22,066 nt of DNA from Nitrospinota bacterium (GTDB lineage: Bacteria > Nitrospinota > Nitrospinia > UBA9942 > JAHJSF01). The translations under genes and the position numbers were made by a program. Below are positions 15,448 to 22,005 of this stretch, in pieces. The notes beneath the pieces are model-generated. The model was not told where the DNA came from and did not search any database. It saw only the letters and a list, made by a program, of their open reading frames with translations. Position 1 is the stretch's first letter. Each line of letters begins with the position of its first letter. The DNA lies in NCBI GenBank assembly GCA_018830405.1, contig JAHJSF010000174.1, positions 1 to 22,066 of the forward strand, given 5' to 3'.

Positions 15448-16708
15448 TTAATATCTCCTCTTTTACTTTATCCACGCCTATTCGATCAATCATATGGCCA
15501 AAACGTTCTTTTTTGCGCCCATTCTCTTGATAGTATCTCAACGCCCTCTCAACCAACCGATAAGACTCCTCCTTCTCTGCTAACGCTTTAAGCCTTGTGG
15601 CCAGTCTGGGAATTTTCCCCATCGTTCCCCCAATGAAGACTGTGTAACCTGTTTTGGCCCCAACCCAAGCGCTGGTGGGGCAGGAAGAGGTGCAGATGCT
15701 GCAGTAGATACATTTTTCCTCGTTTAATTTATATTGATTATCCTCTTTGGTGATTGCTTCAGTCGGGCAAACATTCAGGCATAAATCACAATTAATACAT
15801 TTATCCTCTTCCCATCTTGGGAGCATTCCCCCCATAATGCCGATATCGTTTTCAGTTGCCTTGGCGCAATTGTGAGGACAGCCTGTGACCGACAGCTTAA
15901 ACTTATGAGGGGTATCTTCTCTGAAGTAGCGGCTATCCAGCTCTTTCGCCATCTCTTTTGTATCTATGATTCCCCAGCGGCATGTTGCTTCTCCCGGGCA
16001 GGCAACCACTATCCGCACCCTTGGTCCGCAGGCCCCCATTTTTATCCCGACCTCCGCCAACTCTTTTCTGGCGATTTCCAGATATTTATTATGGACGCCA
16101 TGAATCTCTACCCCTTGTCTGGTCGATAGATGGACAAAGCCCTCCCCATATTTTTTGGCAATATCCGCAATCCTTTGCAACTGTGCAACCGTCAGATCCC
16201 CTCCAACAGTGTGGAGGCGCATGGCGAAGAACCCCTTCTGTTTTTGCTGGATCATCCCAAACTTTTTCATGGCCGCTAAATCTAATTCCAGGCCACATAT
16301 TTTTAAACCCTCGATCTCAATTTTCAGGTTTAACACCTCCCCCTTTTTGATCTTGAAGGCCTTTATCTCTTTATCCGAAAGAGAGGCTATTACGTAAACA
16401 ATATTTGGGTCATAGGCCAGCCTTATATCCTCGTTGGAAGGTCTGGCCGGAGTGGCGGGATGGGTATGATAAACCGCTAAAATATTAAGCCCCAGACTAT
16501 TTGCCTCCCTGATAACCTTAAATTGCTCTTCGGGATCAAGGGTGAAATGTTCCTCAGACCGGTCTTTGTTGTCCATCGGATAGCACCTTGTAACAATGCC
16601 ATCCTTCCCCGCCAAGTAGCCGCAGGCCTCAAGAGGGGCATCACTCTCTCCATGCTTAAATATTTGATTGACTATTTCTTGGTTTATCTTAAACATCATA
16701 TTTCTCAT
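15437..16708 (-). CDS. Fusion of JAMM metallopeptidase (HcyD/Mec-like) and siroheme sulfite reductase with two [4Fe-4S] ferredoxin motifs
   Basis: 423 residues. The N-terminal part (about 5-135) is a JAMM/MPN+ domain: E27 in PLEACGYLAG, H81 and H83 in HTHP, and S91 and D94 in PSNED, giving the complete E...HxH...S..D zinc set. In Mec and HcyD such domains cleave the C-terminal tail of a sulfur carrier or release an amino acid from it. Residues about 160-423 are a small siroheme sulfite reductase: the GGDLTVAQLQRIADIA...LSTRQGVEIHGV domain, then the siroheme-cluster ligands C237-x5-C243 and C277-x3-C281. Two ferredoxin motifs follow at C304/C307/C310/C314 and C333/C336/C339/C343. One polypeptide thus holds both the sulfide producer and the carrier-processing peptidase. 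The start is ATG 16708 with a weak ribosome site; ATGs at residues 4 and 5 are alternatives. Confidence 0.9.
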   Translation of the reverse strand: MRNMMFKINQEIVNQIFKHGESDAPLEACGYLAGKDGIVTRCYPMDNKDRSEEHFTLDPEEQFKVIREANSLGLNILAVYHTHPATPARPSNEDIRLAYDPNIVYVIASLSDKEIKAFKIKKGEVLNLKIEIEGLKICGLELDLAAMKKFGMIQQKQKGFFAMRLHTVGGDLTVAQLQRIADIAKKYGEGFVHLSTRQGVEIHGVHNKYLEIARKELAEVGIKMGACGPRVRIVVACPGEATCRWGIIDTKEMAKELDSRYFREDTPHKFKLSVTGCPHNCAKATENDIGIMGGMLPRWEEDKCINCDLCLNVCPTEAITKEDNQYKLNEEKCIYCSICTSSCPTSAWVGAKTGYTVFIGGTMGKIPRLATRLKALAEKEESYRLVERALRYYQENGRKKERFGHMIDRIGVDKVKEEILNGP

Positions 16709-16733
16709 TTTTTTTACTGTTAGGATGTCTCTC

Positions 16734-17543
16734 TTATCTCTGTCCCTTTAAATCGCACGCCGCCTGTTCATAATCTGTTAAAGCTGTAATAGATGGTTTT
16801 TGGCCGCATACAGGGCAATTCAGATCCCTTTTTAAGGTTACATTCCTGAAAGTCATATCAAGGGCGTTAAATATTAGAAGCCTATTAACTAACAATTCTC
16901 CCTTTCCGATGAAGAACTTCAATGTCTCGGCCGCCTGTATGGTGCCGAGCATGCCGGCGATTGCCCCTAACACCCCTGCCTGCGAACAGGTAGGAACGGC
17001 ATCTTTGGGGGGAGGTTCCTTGAAAACACACCGATAACAGGCGTTGCCCGGCGTATGGGTCAAGGTTTGCCCGTCAAACCTCAATATTCCCCCGTGTGAA
17101 AAAGGTTTGCCGGCCATAACACAGGCATCGTTAATCAAAAATTTAGCGGCGAAATTGTCTGTTCCGTCTATTATAAAATCGTACCCCTTGATGAGATCGG
17201 AGATATTCTCCGCCGAGGCCAGATATTGATAGGTATTTACCTTTATATCGGGATTTATCTCTTTTATTTTCTCTTTGGCCGAGATTACTTTTGGCTTGCC
17301 TATGTCAGGGGTGAAATGGATTACCTGCCTTTGCAGATTGGTCCGATCCACCAGGTCGCCGTCAACGATTCCAATTGTTCCGACTCCTGCGGCAGCCAGA
17401 TAAAGAGCAATTGGGGCCCCCAGGCCGCCGGCCCCGATAATCAGTACCTTCCCATTTAATATCTTTTCCTGTCCCTCTATGCCGACATCTTTCAGTATGA
17501 TATGCCTACTGTATCTTTCTAACTGCTCATCGGTTAGGCTCAC
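16734..17543 (-). CDS. hcyF: ThiF/MoeB/HesA-type E1-like carrier-activating enzyme (HcyF-like)
   Basis: Adenylates the C-terminal glycine of a ubiquitin-like sulfur carrier. The 269 residues carry GAGGLG (37-42) for ATP, the DGDLVDRTNLQRQVIH segment with the conserved Arg, DGTDNFAAKFLIND, a zinc site C169-x2-C172 ... C243-x2-C246, and the crossover Cys region PTCSQAGVLG (C186). No rhodanese domain is attached. It starts with GTG, overlapping the metY stop by 4 bases (GTGA), and is followed 25 bases later by the JAMM-sulfite reductase gene. The position between a MetY-like enzyme and a JAMM protein, with a ThiS-like carrier nearby, points to the HcyF role rather than thiamine or molybdopterin synthesis. 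Confidence 0.88.
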   Translation of the reverse strand: MSLTDEQLERYSRHIILKDVGIEGQEKILNGKVLIIGAGGLGAPIALYLAAAGVGTIGIVDGDLVDRTNLQRQVIHFTPDIGKPKVISAKEKIKEINPDIKVNTYQYLASAENISDLIKGYDFIIDGTDNFAAKFLINDACVMAGKPFSHGGILRFDGQTLTHTPGNACYRCVFKEPPPKDAVPTCSQAGVLGAIAGMLGTIQAAETLKFFIGKGELLVNRLLIFNALDMTFRNVTLKRDLNCPVCGQKPSITALTDYEQAACDLKGQR

Positions 17544-18775
17544 TGTATCCCCTCCAGTCCATATTCAATATCGTTAATAAGGTCTTCAATGTCTTCTATC
17601 CCGACCGCCAATCTTATCATCGTCTCCCTTACCCCCATTTCTTCCCTTAGCTGGGGAGCATATTCACAAAATATGGTTGAAGCAGGGTGGAGGATTAAGC
17701 TCTTATTGTCGTTTAGATTGGTGGCCCGGCGTATAATCCTCAATCGATTTATAAAATTAAAGCAGGCCTCTTTGGAGCCGAGATCAAAGGTGAGCAGCCC
17801 CCCTGCCCCTTTGGGGAACTGTGCCTTGGCAACGGCATAAGAGGAGGAACTCTCCAAACCGGGATAATTAACATCCTTTATCTTTTTATTAGATTCCAGA
17901 TATCTTGCTATAGATAAGGCATTGGCACACGATCTGTCGGCCCTGATCGCCAGTGTTTCCAATCCCAGGCTTTGCAGATAGGCGCTGTTGGGGGAAAGGC
18001 AAGCCCCAAGGTTGCGGTAGGATTCACGTTTAAGCTTCTTTATCAGGCTGAAAGGGCCATATTTTTTAGCCTCTCCCTTTAGGTTCTCGTTTTTCTCCCA
18101 ATCAAATGTTCCGTTATCTATTATCAGACCCCCTACCGAAGTTGCTCCTCCGGAAATATATTTGGTGCTTGAAAGGATCTCGATATCTACCCCAAAATCC
18201 CTTGACCGGAATAGATAGGGGGGGGTGATGGTGGTATCCGCAATAGTTAATATCCCCTTCTCCTTGGCTATTTTAGATATGGCCTTTATATCCGCAACTT
18301 CCAGTTGTGGATTGGTAATCGTTTCCAAAAAAATCGCCCTGGTGTTTTTGTTGATTGATGCTTCAATCTTTTTAAGATCCGTCATGTCGGTGTATTGAGC
18401 CTCCAGCCCCCAAGGCTTGAGAGTCTTCTCAAAGAGTGAATAGGTGTTGCCGAACAGAAACTTTGTCGTTATTATGTTATCCCCACTGCCGGCGATACTT
18501 AGTATAAGGTTTGAAATCGCGGCCATTCCCGAAGAGAGGGCAACGACGGCCAAGGAGTCGGTGACATTCTTAATCTTCTGCTCAAAGTTTTCCACGGTCG
18601 GATTGGTTATCCTCGAATAGAGATGGCTTGGGATTTCCCCCAGAAAGGCCTTTTCTATCTCTTCGGCGGTTTCAAATTCATAGGCCACGCTGTTATAAAT
18701 AGGAAAATGGAGGGATCTATGGGCATCATCCTTTAAATATTTATTATGTATGGCCCGCGTTGTAAAACCCGCCAT
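17540..18775 (-). CDS. metY: PLP-dependent O-acetylhomoserine sulfhydrylase-like enzyme
   Basis: Cys/Met-metabolism PLP enzyme, 411 residues. Conserved signs are YSRITNPTVENFE, SSGMAAISN, the FLETITNPQLEVAD segment and the PLP lysine in SSTKYISGG (K205). The enzyme class joins sulfide (or a carrier thiocarboxylate) to O-acetylhomoserine to give homocysteine; a gamma-lyase or cystathionine synthase cannot be excluded by motif alone. It immediately follows the carrier gene, with TAATG overlap, and overlaps the activating-enzyme gene by 4 bases. This arrangement of carrier, PLP enzyme and E1-like protein supports the thiocarboxylate-using MetY role seen in Wolinella. Confidence 0.88.
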   Translation of the reverse strand: MAGFTTRAIHNKYLKDDAHRSLHFPIYNSVAYEFETAEEIEKAFLGEIPSHLYSRITNPTVENFEQKIKNVTDSLAVVALSSGMAAISNLILSIAGSGDNIITTKFLFGNTYSLFEKTLKPWGLEAQYTDMTDLKKIEASINKNTRAIFLETITNPQLEVADIKAISKIAKEKGILTIADTTITPPYLFRSRDFGVDIEILSSTKYISGGATSVGGLIIDNGTFDWEKNENLKGEAKKYGPFSLIKKLKRESYRNLGACLSPNSAYLQSLGLETLAIRADRSCANALSIARYLESNKKIKDVNYPGLESSSSYAVAKAQFPKGAGGLLTFDLGSKEACFNFINRLRIIRRATNLNDNKSLILHPASTIFCEYAPQLREEMGVRETMIRLAVGIEDIEDLINDIEYGLEGIQ

Positions 18776-18984
18776 TAGAAGTTACCTCCCCCTAAAAAAT
18801 ATAAGAAGTTTATTTCGTCTTGGTCCGTTAAAGATGTTGACGAAAAATTATCTCTCTTAACAAATTCTCCGTTAAGCTGAACGGAGACCATGTCCGGCAT
18901 TTCAACATTGTTTTTTGTTAACAATTCTGAAACGGTAATTTCCCCATCAAATTCCTGATATTCATTATTTACTTTGATTTTCAT
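18775..18984 (-). CDS. hcyS: ThiS/MoaD-like sulfur carrier protein with GGGNF tail (HcyS-like)
   Basis: 69 residues with a ubiquitin-like beta-grasp pattern: MKIKVNNEYQEFDGEITVSELL ... VSVQLNGEFVKRDNF ... LTDQDEINFLYFLGGG. Ordinary ThiS and MoaD end in Gly-Gly. Here the chain ends G65-G66-G67-N68-F69 before the TAA, so at least two residues must be removed to expose a glycine terminus. The Wolinella carrier HcyS also has a residue after Gly-Gly, removed by HcyD. The JAMM domain encoded three genes downstream is the obvious protease. The gene is 13 bases after cysK and overlaps metY by one base. ThiS for thiamine is the alternative, but no thi genes are present. Confidence 0.88.
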   Translation of the reverse strand: MKIKVNNEYQEFDGEITVSELLTKNNVEMPDMVSVQLNGEFVKRDNFSSTSLTDQDEINFLYFLGGGNF

Positions 18985-18997
18985 ATCATGGTTTCCT

Positions 18998-19930
18998 TTA
19001 ATCGTCCTTAAATAAACTGTTTAGGCTTAGATACCTCTCCCCTGTGTCGGGCAGGATAACGACAATCTGCTTCCCCTTGTTTTCATCCCTTTTGGCTATT
19101 TCTATGGCTCCCCTTACGGCAGCCCCTGAGGATATTCCGAGCAATAACCCCTCGTCTGTAGCCAGATTTTTGGTAGTTTCGAAGGCATCTTGATTGGAGA
19201 CCTTGATAATCTCATCAACAATATCCCTGTTCAGAACATCAGGGATAAAGCCTGCGCCTATCCCCTGAATCATATGATGACCGGGGTTCCCTCCCGATAA
19301 AACAGGGGAATCTTCCGGCTCGACCGCTATTATCTTTATCTCCCTACGCTTCGCTTTTAGGGCCTCTCCCACACCAGTTATCGTCCCTCCTGTCCCTACC
19401 CCTGAGATGAAGATATCGACCTTTCCGTCCGTATCTGACCATATCTCTTCGGCGGTTGTTTTACGGTGAATCTCAGGATTGGCCGGGTTGGAAAACTGCT
19501 GTAAGATTATTGACCCTTCAATCTCTTTATTGATCCTCTCTGCCTCCTCAATTGCCCCCCTCATCCCTTTGTCACCTTCCGTTAAAACAATCTTGGCCCC
19601 GAATATTTTCAGGAGGCTTTTTCGCTCTTTAGACATTGTTTCAGGCATAGTAAGAATCACCTTATATCCCTTAACCGCGGCAATCCAAGCCATTCCAATC
19701 CCGGTATTGCCGGATGTCGCCTCAATTATTGTTCCCCCAGGCTTTAGCACCCCTCTTTTTTCTGCATCCTCTATCATGCTGTAGGCGATCCGATCTTTGA
19801 CACTGGAGCAGGGATTAAACGATTCAAGTTTACCTATGATTTCCGCATTATATTTATTGGATAATTTGTTTAGCCTGACAAGGGGTGTTTTCCCAATCAA
19901 TTCGGTTAAATCATTTGCTATCTTTGCCAT
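18998..19930 (-). CDS. cysK: Cysteine synthase (O-acetylserine sulfhydrylase)
   Basis: Makes cysteine from O-acetylserine and sulfide, PLP-dependent. The 310 residues are typical. Visible are GKTPLVRLNKL, the PLP lysine in SSVKDR (K45), the TSGNTGIGMAW substrate loop, the GTGGTITGVG phosphate cup and a C-terminus ending DTGERYLSLNSLF. A CysM-like enzyme that uses a protein thiocarboxylate would be the main alternative given the neighbouring carrier, but the sequence looks like ordinary CysK. It is the second gene of the run, 33 bases after the Rrf2 regulator gene, suggesting autoregulated co-expression. Confidence 0.95.
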   Translation of the reverse strand: MAKIANDLTELIGKTPLVRLNKLSNKYNAEIIGKLESFNPCSSVKDRIAYSMIEDAEKRGVLKPGGTIIEATSGNTGIGMAWIAAVKGYKVILTMPETMSKERKSLLKIFGAKIVLTEGDKGMRGAIEEAERINKEIEGSIILQQFSNPANPEIHRKTTAEEIWSDTDGKVDIFISGVGTGGTITGVGEALKAKRREIKIIAVEPEDSPVLSGGNPGHHMIQGIGAGFIPDVLNRDIVDEIIKVSNQDAFETTKNLATDEGLLLGISSGAAVRGAIEIAKRDENKGKQIVVILPDTGERYLSLNSLFKDD

Positions 19931-19963
19931 TGTCTTTCCTTTCGACCAAAAATGTTTACTAAG

Positions 19964-20413
19964 TTATATGTGGTAGGTTATAGCGTTTTTCTTTTTAATC
20001 TTAGAGTCGTTCTCTTTTAGCTGCTCAAAGTTTATATTATCTACCATAGATGTTACCTTGCTTCCTATCTCTTGCCAGATAGGATAAAAAACGCATCTGT
20101 TTATCTCGCCGCATGTTTTTGGGGCATTTGGGTCAATGCATGATATTGGATAGGTAGTCCCTTCAATAAATCTAATTACTTCTCCCAATAAAATCTCTTT
20201 TGGGGGCTTGGCGAGAAAATATCCTCCATTTGCCCCTTTTTTGCTCTGGATGAACCCCCCTTTCTTCAGTTCCAACAAGATTTGCTCTAAGAACTTTCTG
20301 GGGATATCTTGCCTGTTGGCCATATCTTCAATATGTACCAATCTTTCAGAATAGTTGTTGGACAGGTCTAATATAACCTTTAGGGCGTAATCCCCCCTAT
20401 ATGATATTTTCAT
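19964..20413 (-). CDS. Rrf2-family transcriptional regulator (CymR/IscR-like)
   Basis: 149 residues. The N-terminal winged helix starts MKISYRGDYALKVILDLS and contains the IPRKFLEQILLELKKGGFIQSKKGANGGYFLAK recognition and wing region typical of Rrf2 proteins. Three cysteines in the C-terminal part (C92, C101, C107; spacing x8 and x5) are placed where IscR and NsrR bind an Fe-S cluster, though the first spacing is longer than in IscR. CymR-type members lack such ligands. It is the first gene of the sulfur run and lies right behind a strong promoter with an overlapping inverted repeat, so it probably controls itself and the operon, perhaps in response to cysteine or Fe-S status. The ATG has GGAG 5 bases ahead. 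Confidence 0.92.
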   Translation of the reverse strand: MKISYRGDYALKVILDLSNNYSERLVHIEDMANRQDIPRKFLEQILLELKKGGFIQSKKGANGGYFLAKPPKEILLGEVIRFIEGTTYPISCIDPNAPKTCGEINRCVFYPIWQEIGSKVTSMVDNINFEQLKENDSKIKKKNAITYHI

Positions 20414-20427
20414 CTCCGCTCCATTTA

Positions 20428-20446
20428 GTCTACTATGTTGATAGAC
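20428..20446. promoter_or_regulatory. Candidate operator of the Rrf2 regulator
   Basis: GTCTACTATGTTGATAGAC has 5-base inverted arms GTCTA/TAGAC with a 9-base centre. It begins directly downstream of the -10 hexamer and would span the transcription start, a position suited to repression. The assignment is by position and symmetry only. Confidence 0.5.
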
Positions 20447-20476
20447 ATTGTATTATTATGCGACATTTCTTGTCAA
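20447..20476 (-). promoter_or_regulatory. Promoter for the Rrf2-cysK-...-precorrin-2 dehydrogenase run
   Basis: On the minus strand TTGACA (20471-20476), an 18-base spacer and TACAAT (20447-20452). The start would be near 20440, giving a short leader of about 27 bases. No other convincing promoter is seen inside the run, where gaps are at most 33 bases. Confidence 0.7.
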
Positions 20477-20746
20477 GATATTTTTTATTTTTTTTTAAAC
20501 GGGGAGATTGGTTAGAATGATAGGCATGATTTTTGAGCCGGTAACACATTTGTCCAATGGATATATTTGTTGCTTGGGGGATAGGATGTTTAGCCTATGT
20601 CAGGCAAAATATCCTCTAATGTTTTGAGATGCAAAATTGTTTGGTAAGTAGTGATTTGCTATCAGGCATGGTGCTGAAATGTATTTTTACTGTGAGGAAC
20701 GGGGGCTTGGCTATTTCGTGACAGATCTTCGAGGCGAAGGGGAAAA
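20477..20746. other. Gene-free stretch between the sulfur-operon promoter and tRNA-Phe
   Basis: No gene is recognised; with the promoter region it is over 300 bases. It begins with an AT-rich track (T-runs near 20480-20498) that could act as an UP element for the leftward promoter. The only symmetry noticed is ATAGG ... CCTAT (about 20581-20600) and a 5-base stem CTTCG-AGG-CGAAG just past the tRNA end, neither with a T-run. Confidence 0.4.
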
Positions 20747-20822
<76 letters not shown>

Positions 20823-20835
20823 ATAAAAAAACTTA

Positions 20836-20872
20836 CAGAAAAAGGGGGGATTTGAGATCCCCCCTTTTTCTG
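20836..20872. terminator. Bidirectional Rho-independent terminator
   Basis: A perfect 16-base stem with the 5-base loop TTGAG: arms 20836-20851 (CAGAAAAAGGGGGGAT) and 20857-20872. The A-tract, G6/C6 stem and T-tract are symmetrical, so it works for both strands. It follows the small exported-protein gene on the minus strand. Confidence 0.8.
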
Positions 20873-20874
20873 GT

Positions 20875-20903
20875 ATTATAAATCAGAAAAATCGAATACT
20901 CAA
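20875..20903 (-). promoter_or_regulatory. Possible promoter for tRNA-Phe
   Basis: TTGAGT (20898-20903), a 17-base spacer and a perfect TATAAT (20875-20880) on the minus strand. Transcription would start near 20868, inside the terminator-like hairpin, so the tRNA precursor would begin with that stem. Confidence 0.45.
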
Positions 20904-20968
20904 GCCTCAGCTACCCGAGAAGCAAAAAAATTGGATAGAAAGGAGACTTTTATATTCTTAATAGCTGA

Positions 20969-21175
20969 TTAATGGGCCTTTTTCTCCATGTGCGACTCTT
21001 CGCACTTGTTGCCGTGGGCATCATGACCATCCTTGCACTCAACGCACTTGCCATGGGAATCCATTCCCATTCCTTCTTTACACTCAGCCTTCTTATCTGA
21101 CGCTGAGGCTACTGAAACAAAAGCGACCGAAACGGCAAACATCAAAGCCAATGCTAAACTGATATACTTCTTCAT
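20969..21175 (-). CDS. Small exported Cys/His-rich protein with two tandem CK(E/D)G...HGxKC units
   Basis: 68 residues from ATG 21175. An upstream in-frame GTG at 21187 sits directly on the AGGAGG ribosome site, so the ATG, 11 bases from AGGAGG, is preferred. Residues 1-25 form a signal peptide (MKKYISLALALMFAVSVAF) with an A-S-A cleavage site before S26. The mature part of about 43 residues is highly charged and has four cysteines (C32, C44, C47, C58) and several histidines. It reads as a duplicated unit: CKEGMGMDSHGKCVE then CKDGHDAHGNKCEE. This could bind a metal or form two disulfides in the periplasm; I do not recognise the family. It is a single gene with its own strong terminator. Confidence 0.75.
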   Translation of the reverse strand: MKKYISLALALMFAVSVAFVSVASASDKKAECKEGMGMDSHGKCVECKDGHDAHGNKCEESHMEKKAH

Positions 21176-21198
21176 CAATCCTTTCACCTCCTTTCAAC

Positions 21199-21204
21199 AT
21201 TATA
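21199..21204 (-). promoter_or_regulatory. -10 hexamer candidate for the small exported protein
   Basis: A perfect TATAAT on the minus strand, 6 bases before the AAGGAGG ribosome site, which would give a very short leader. No good -35 hexamer is found at 16-18 bases, so activation by a regulator or chance is possible. Confidence 0.35.
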
Positions 21205-21245
21205 TTGGGCTCAAAATATCATAAATTTGACCTGTTAACAAGGCA

Positions 21246-21285
21246 TATTTATCTCCTCTTAGCCCCTTTAAAGAGGAGATAAATA
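21246..21285. repeat. Perfect 15-base inverted repeat in the divergent intergenic region
   Basis: TATTTATCTCCTCTT (21246-21260), a 10-base loop AGCCCCTTTA and AAGAGGAGATAAATA (21271-21285). It lies upstream of both divergent genes and has no T-run on the exit side, so it is not a usual terminator for either. It could be an operator, a structured leader or a small mobile repeat. Confidence 0.55.
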
Positions 21286-21312
21286 CCATTGTCAGCAAGG
21301 CCGCAAATCTTT

Positions 21313-21341
21313 TTGTGTTTGCAGAATAAGTCTGTTATAAT
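21313..21341 (+). promoter_or_regulatory. Promoter for the DksA-like gene and rpoZ
   Basis: A perfect TATAAT (21336-21341) preceded 17 bases earlier by a weak -35 TTGTGT (21313-21318). It would start transcription near 21348, about 40 bases before the DksA-like ATG. Confidence 0.5.
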
Positions 21342-21389
21342 TTTTCCCTTTGGAAAGAATGAAGATAACTATATGAGGGGTCTAAAAAG

Positions 21390-21731
21390 ATGAAAGAATA
21401 TACAGCTAATATGAAGCAGACTTTAATTGAGCGCCGAGAGCAGCTTTTGTCCCACGAAAATTCCTCTATTCCTGAGTCGACCGATACAAGGGAAGGGGAT
21501 GATATCGACCAAGCCGGTTCGGCCTACGAGCAGGAGATGGCCTTTATTATGAAAAACCGCGAGATAGAGGAGTTGAAGAATATCAATGAGGCCTTGGAGA
21601 AGATAAAGAGTGGGGAGTATGGGGAGTGTGAGGAATGCGGAGACAAGATAAACCTTAAGAGGTTAAAGGCGATGCCTTTTGTTAAATATTGTGTCAAGTG
21701 CCAAGCCAATTTAGAGGCTGAGGAGAAATAA
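21390..21731 (+). CDS. DksA/TraR-family RNA polymerase-binding C4 zinc-finger protein
   Basis: 113 residues. The N-terminal coiled coil (about 1-75) has at its tip D37-D-I-D40-Q-A42, matching the D-x-x-D-x-A motif by which DksA reaches through the polymerase secondary channel. The C-terminal zinc finger is C80-x2-C83 ... C101-x2-C104 in GECEECGDKINLKRLKAMPFVKYCVKC. It is shorter than E. coli DksA (151) and longer than TraR, as is common for DksA-like proteins outside the gammaproteobacteria. DksA potentiates ppGpp control of transcription; that role is inferred from the intact tip and finger. GAGGGG lies about 10 bases before the ATG. It is followed 28 bases later by rpoZ. Confidence 0.92.
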   Translation: MKEYTANMKQTLIERREQLLSHENSSIPESTDTREGDDIDQAGSAYEQEMAFIMKNREIEELKNINEALEKIKSGEYGECEECGDKINLKRLKAMPFVKYCVKCQANLEAEEK

Positions 21732-21759
21732 CAGCGGGTTTTATTGGAGGAGTTTGAAT

Positions 21760-22005
21760 ATGGAAAATTTAGAGGCAGAGCTTTTTGCTAAGGTCAGGGA
21801 TGTTATTCCCGGCAGATTTATGATGGCCAATGTTGTGTCGAGGAGATTGGAACAGCTGATAAGAGGGGCCGAGCCAAAGTTTGACCCTAAAGAGATTAAG
21901 GGGATGTCTAAACTTGAGATAGCTCTGAAAGAGATTGCCGAAGGAAGGATTACCGTGCTTGCCAAGAAGGAAGATGGAGAAGAGGCGGCAGAAGCCGCGG
22001 AATAA
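21760..22005 (+). CDS. rpoZ: RNA polymerase omega subunit
   Basis: 81 residues from ATG 21760. GGAGG lies 9 bases upstream; an in-frame TTG at 21754 is too close to it. The conserved omega core is visible: GRFMMANVVSRRLEQLIRGAEP, then SKLEIALKEIAEGRITVL, and an acidic tail. Omega helps fold and hold the beta-prime subunit and, in E. coli, forms part of the first ppGpp site. It is probably co-transcribed with the preceding DksA-like gene. Only a weak 5-base hairpin (about 22024-22044) is seen after it, so the transcript may run on past the window. Confidence 0.93.
   Translation: MENLEAELFAKVRDVIPGRFMMANVVSRRLEQLIRGAEPKFDPKEIKGMSKLEIALKEIAEGRITVLAKKEDGEEAAEAAE

Noticed and set aside
21286-21330. 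Short leader peptide after the 21246-21285 inverted repeat
   Set aside because: The ribosome-like word is followed only by ATT, with no ATG, GTG or TTG in frame at good distance.
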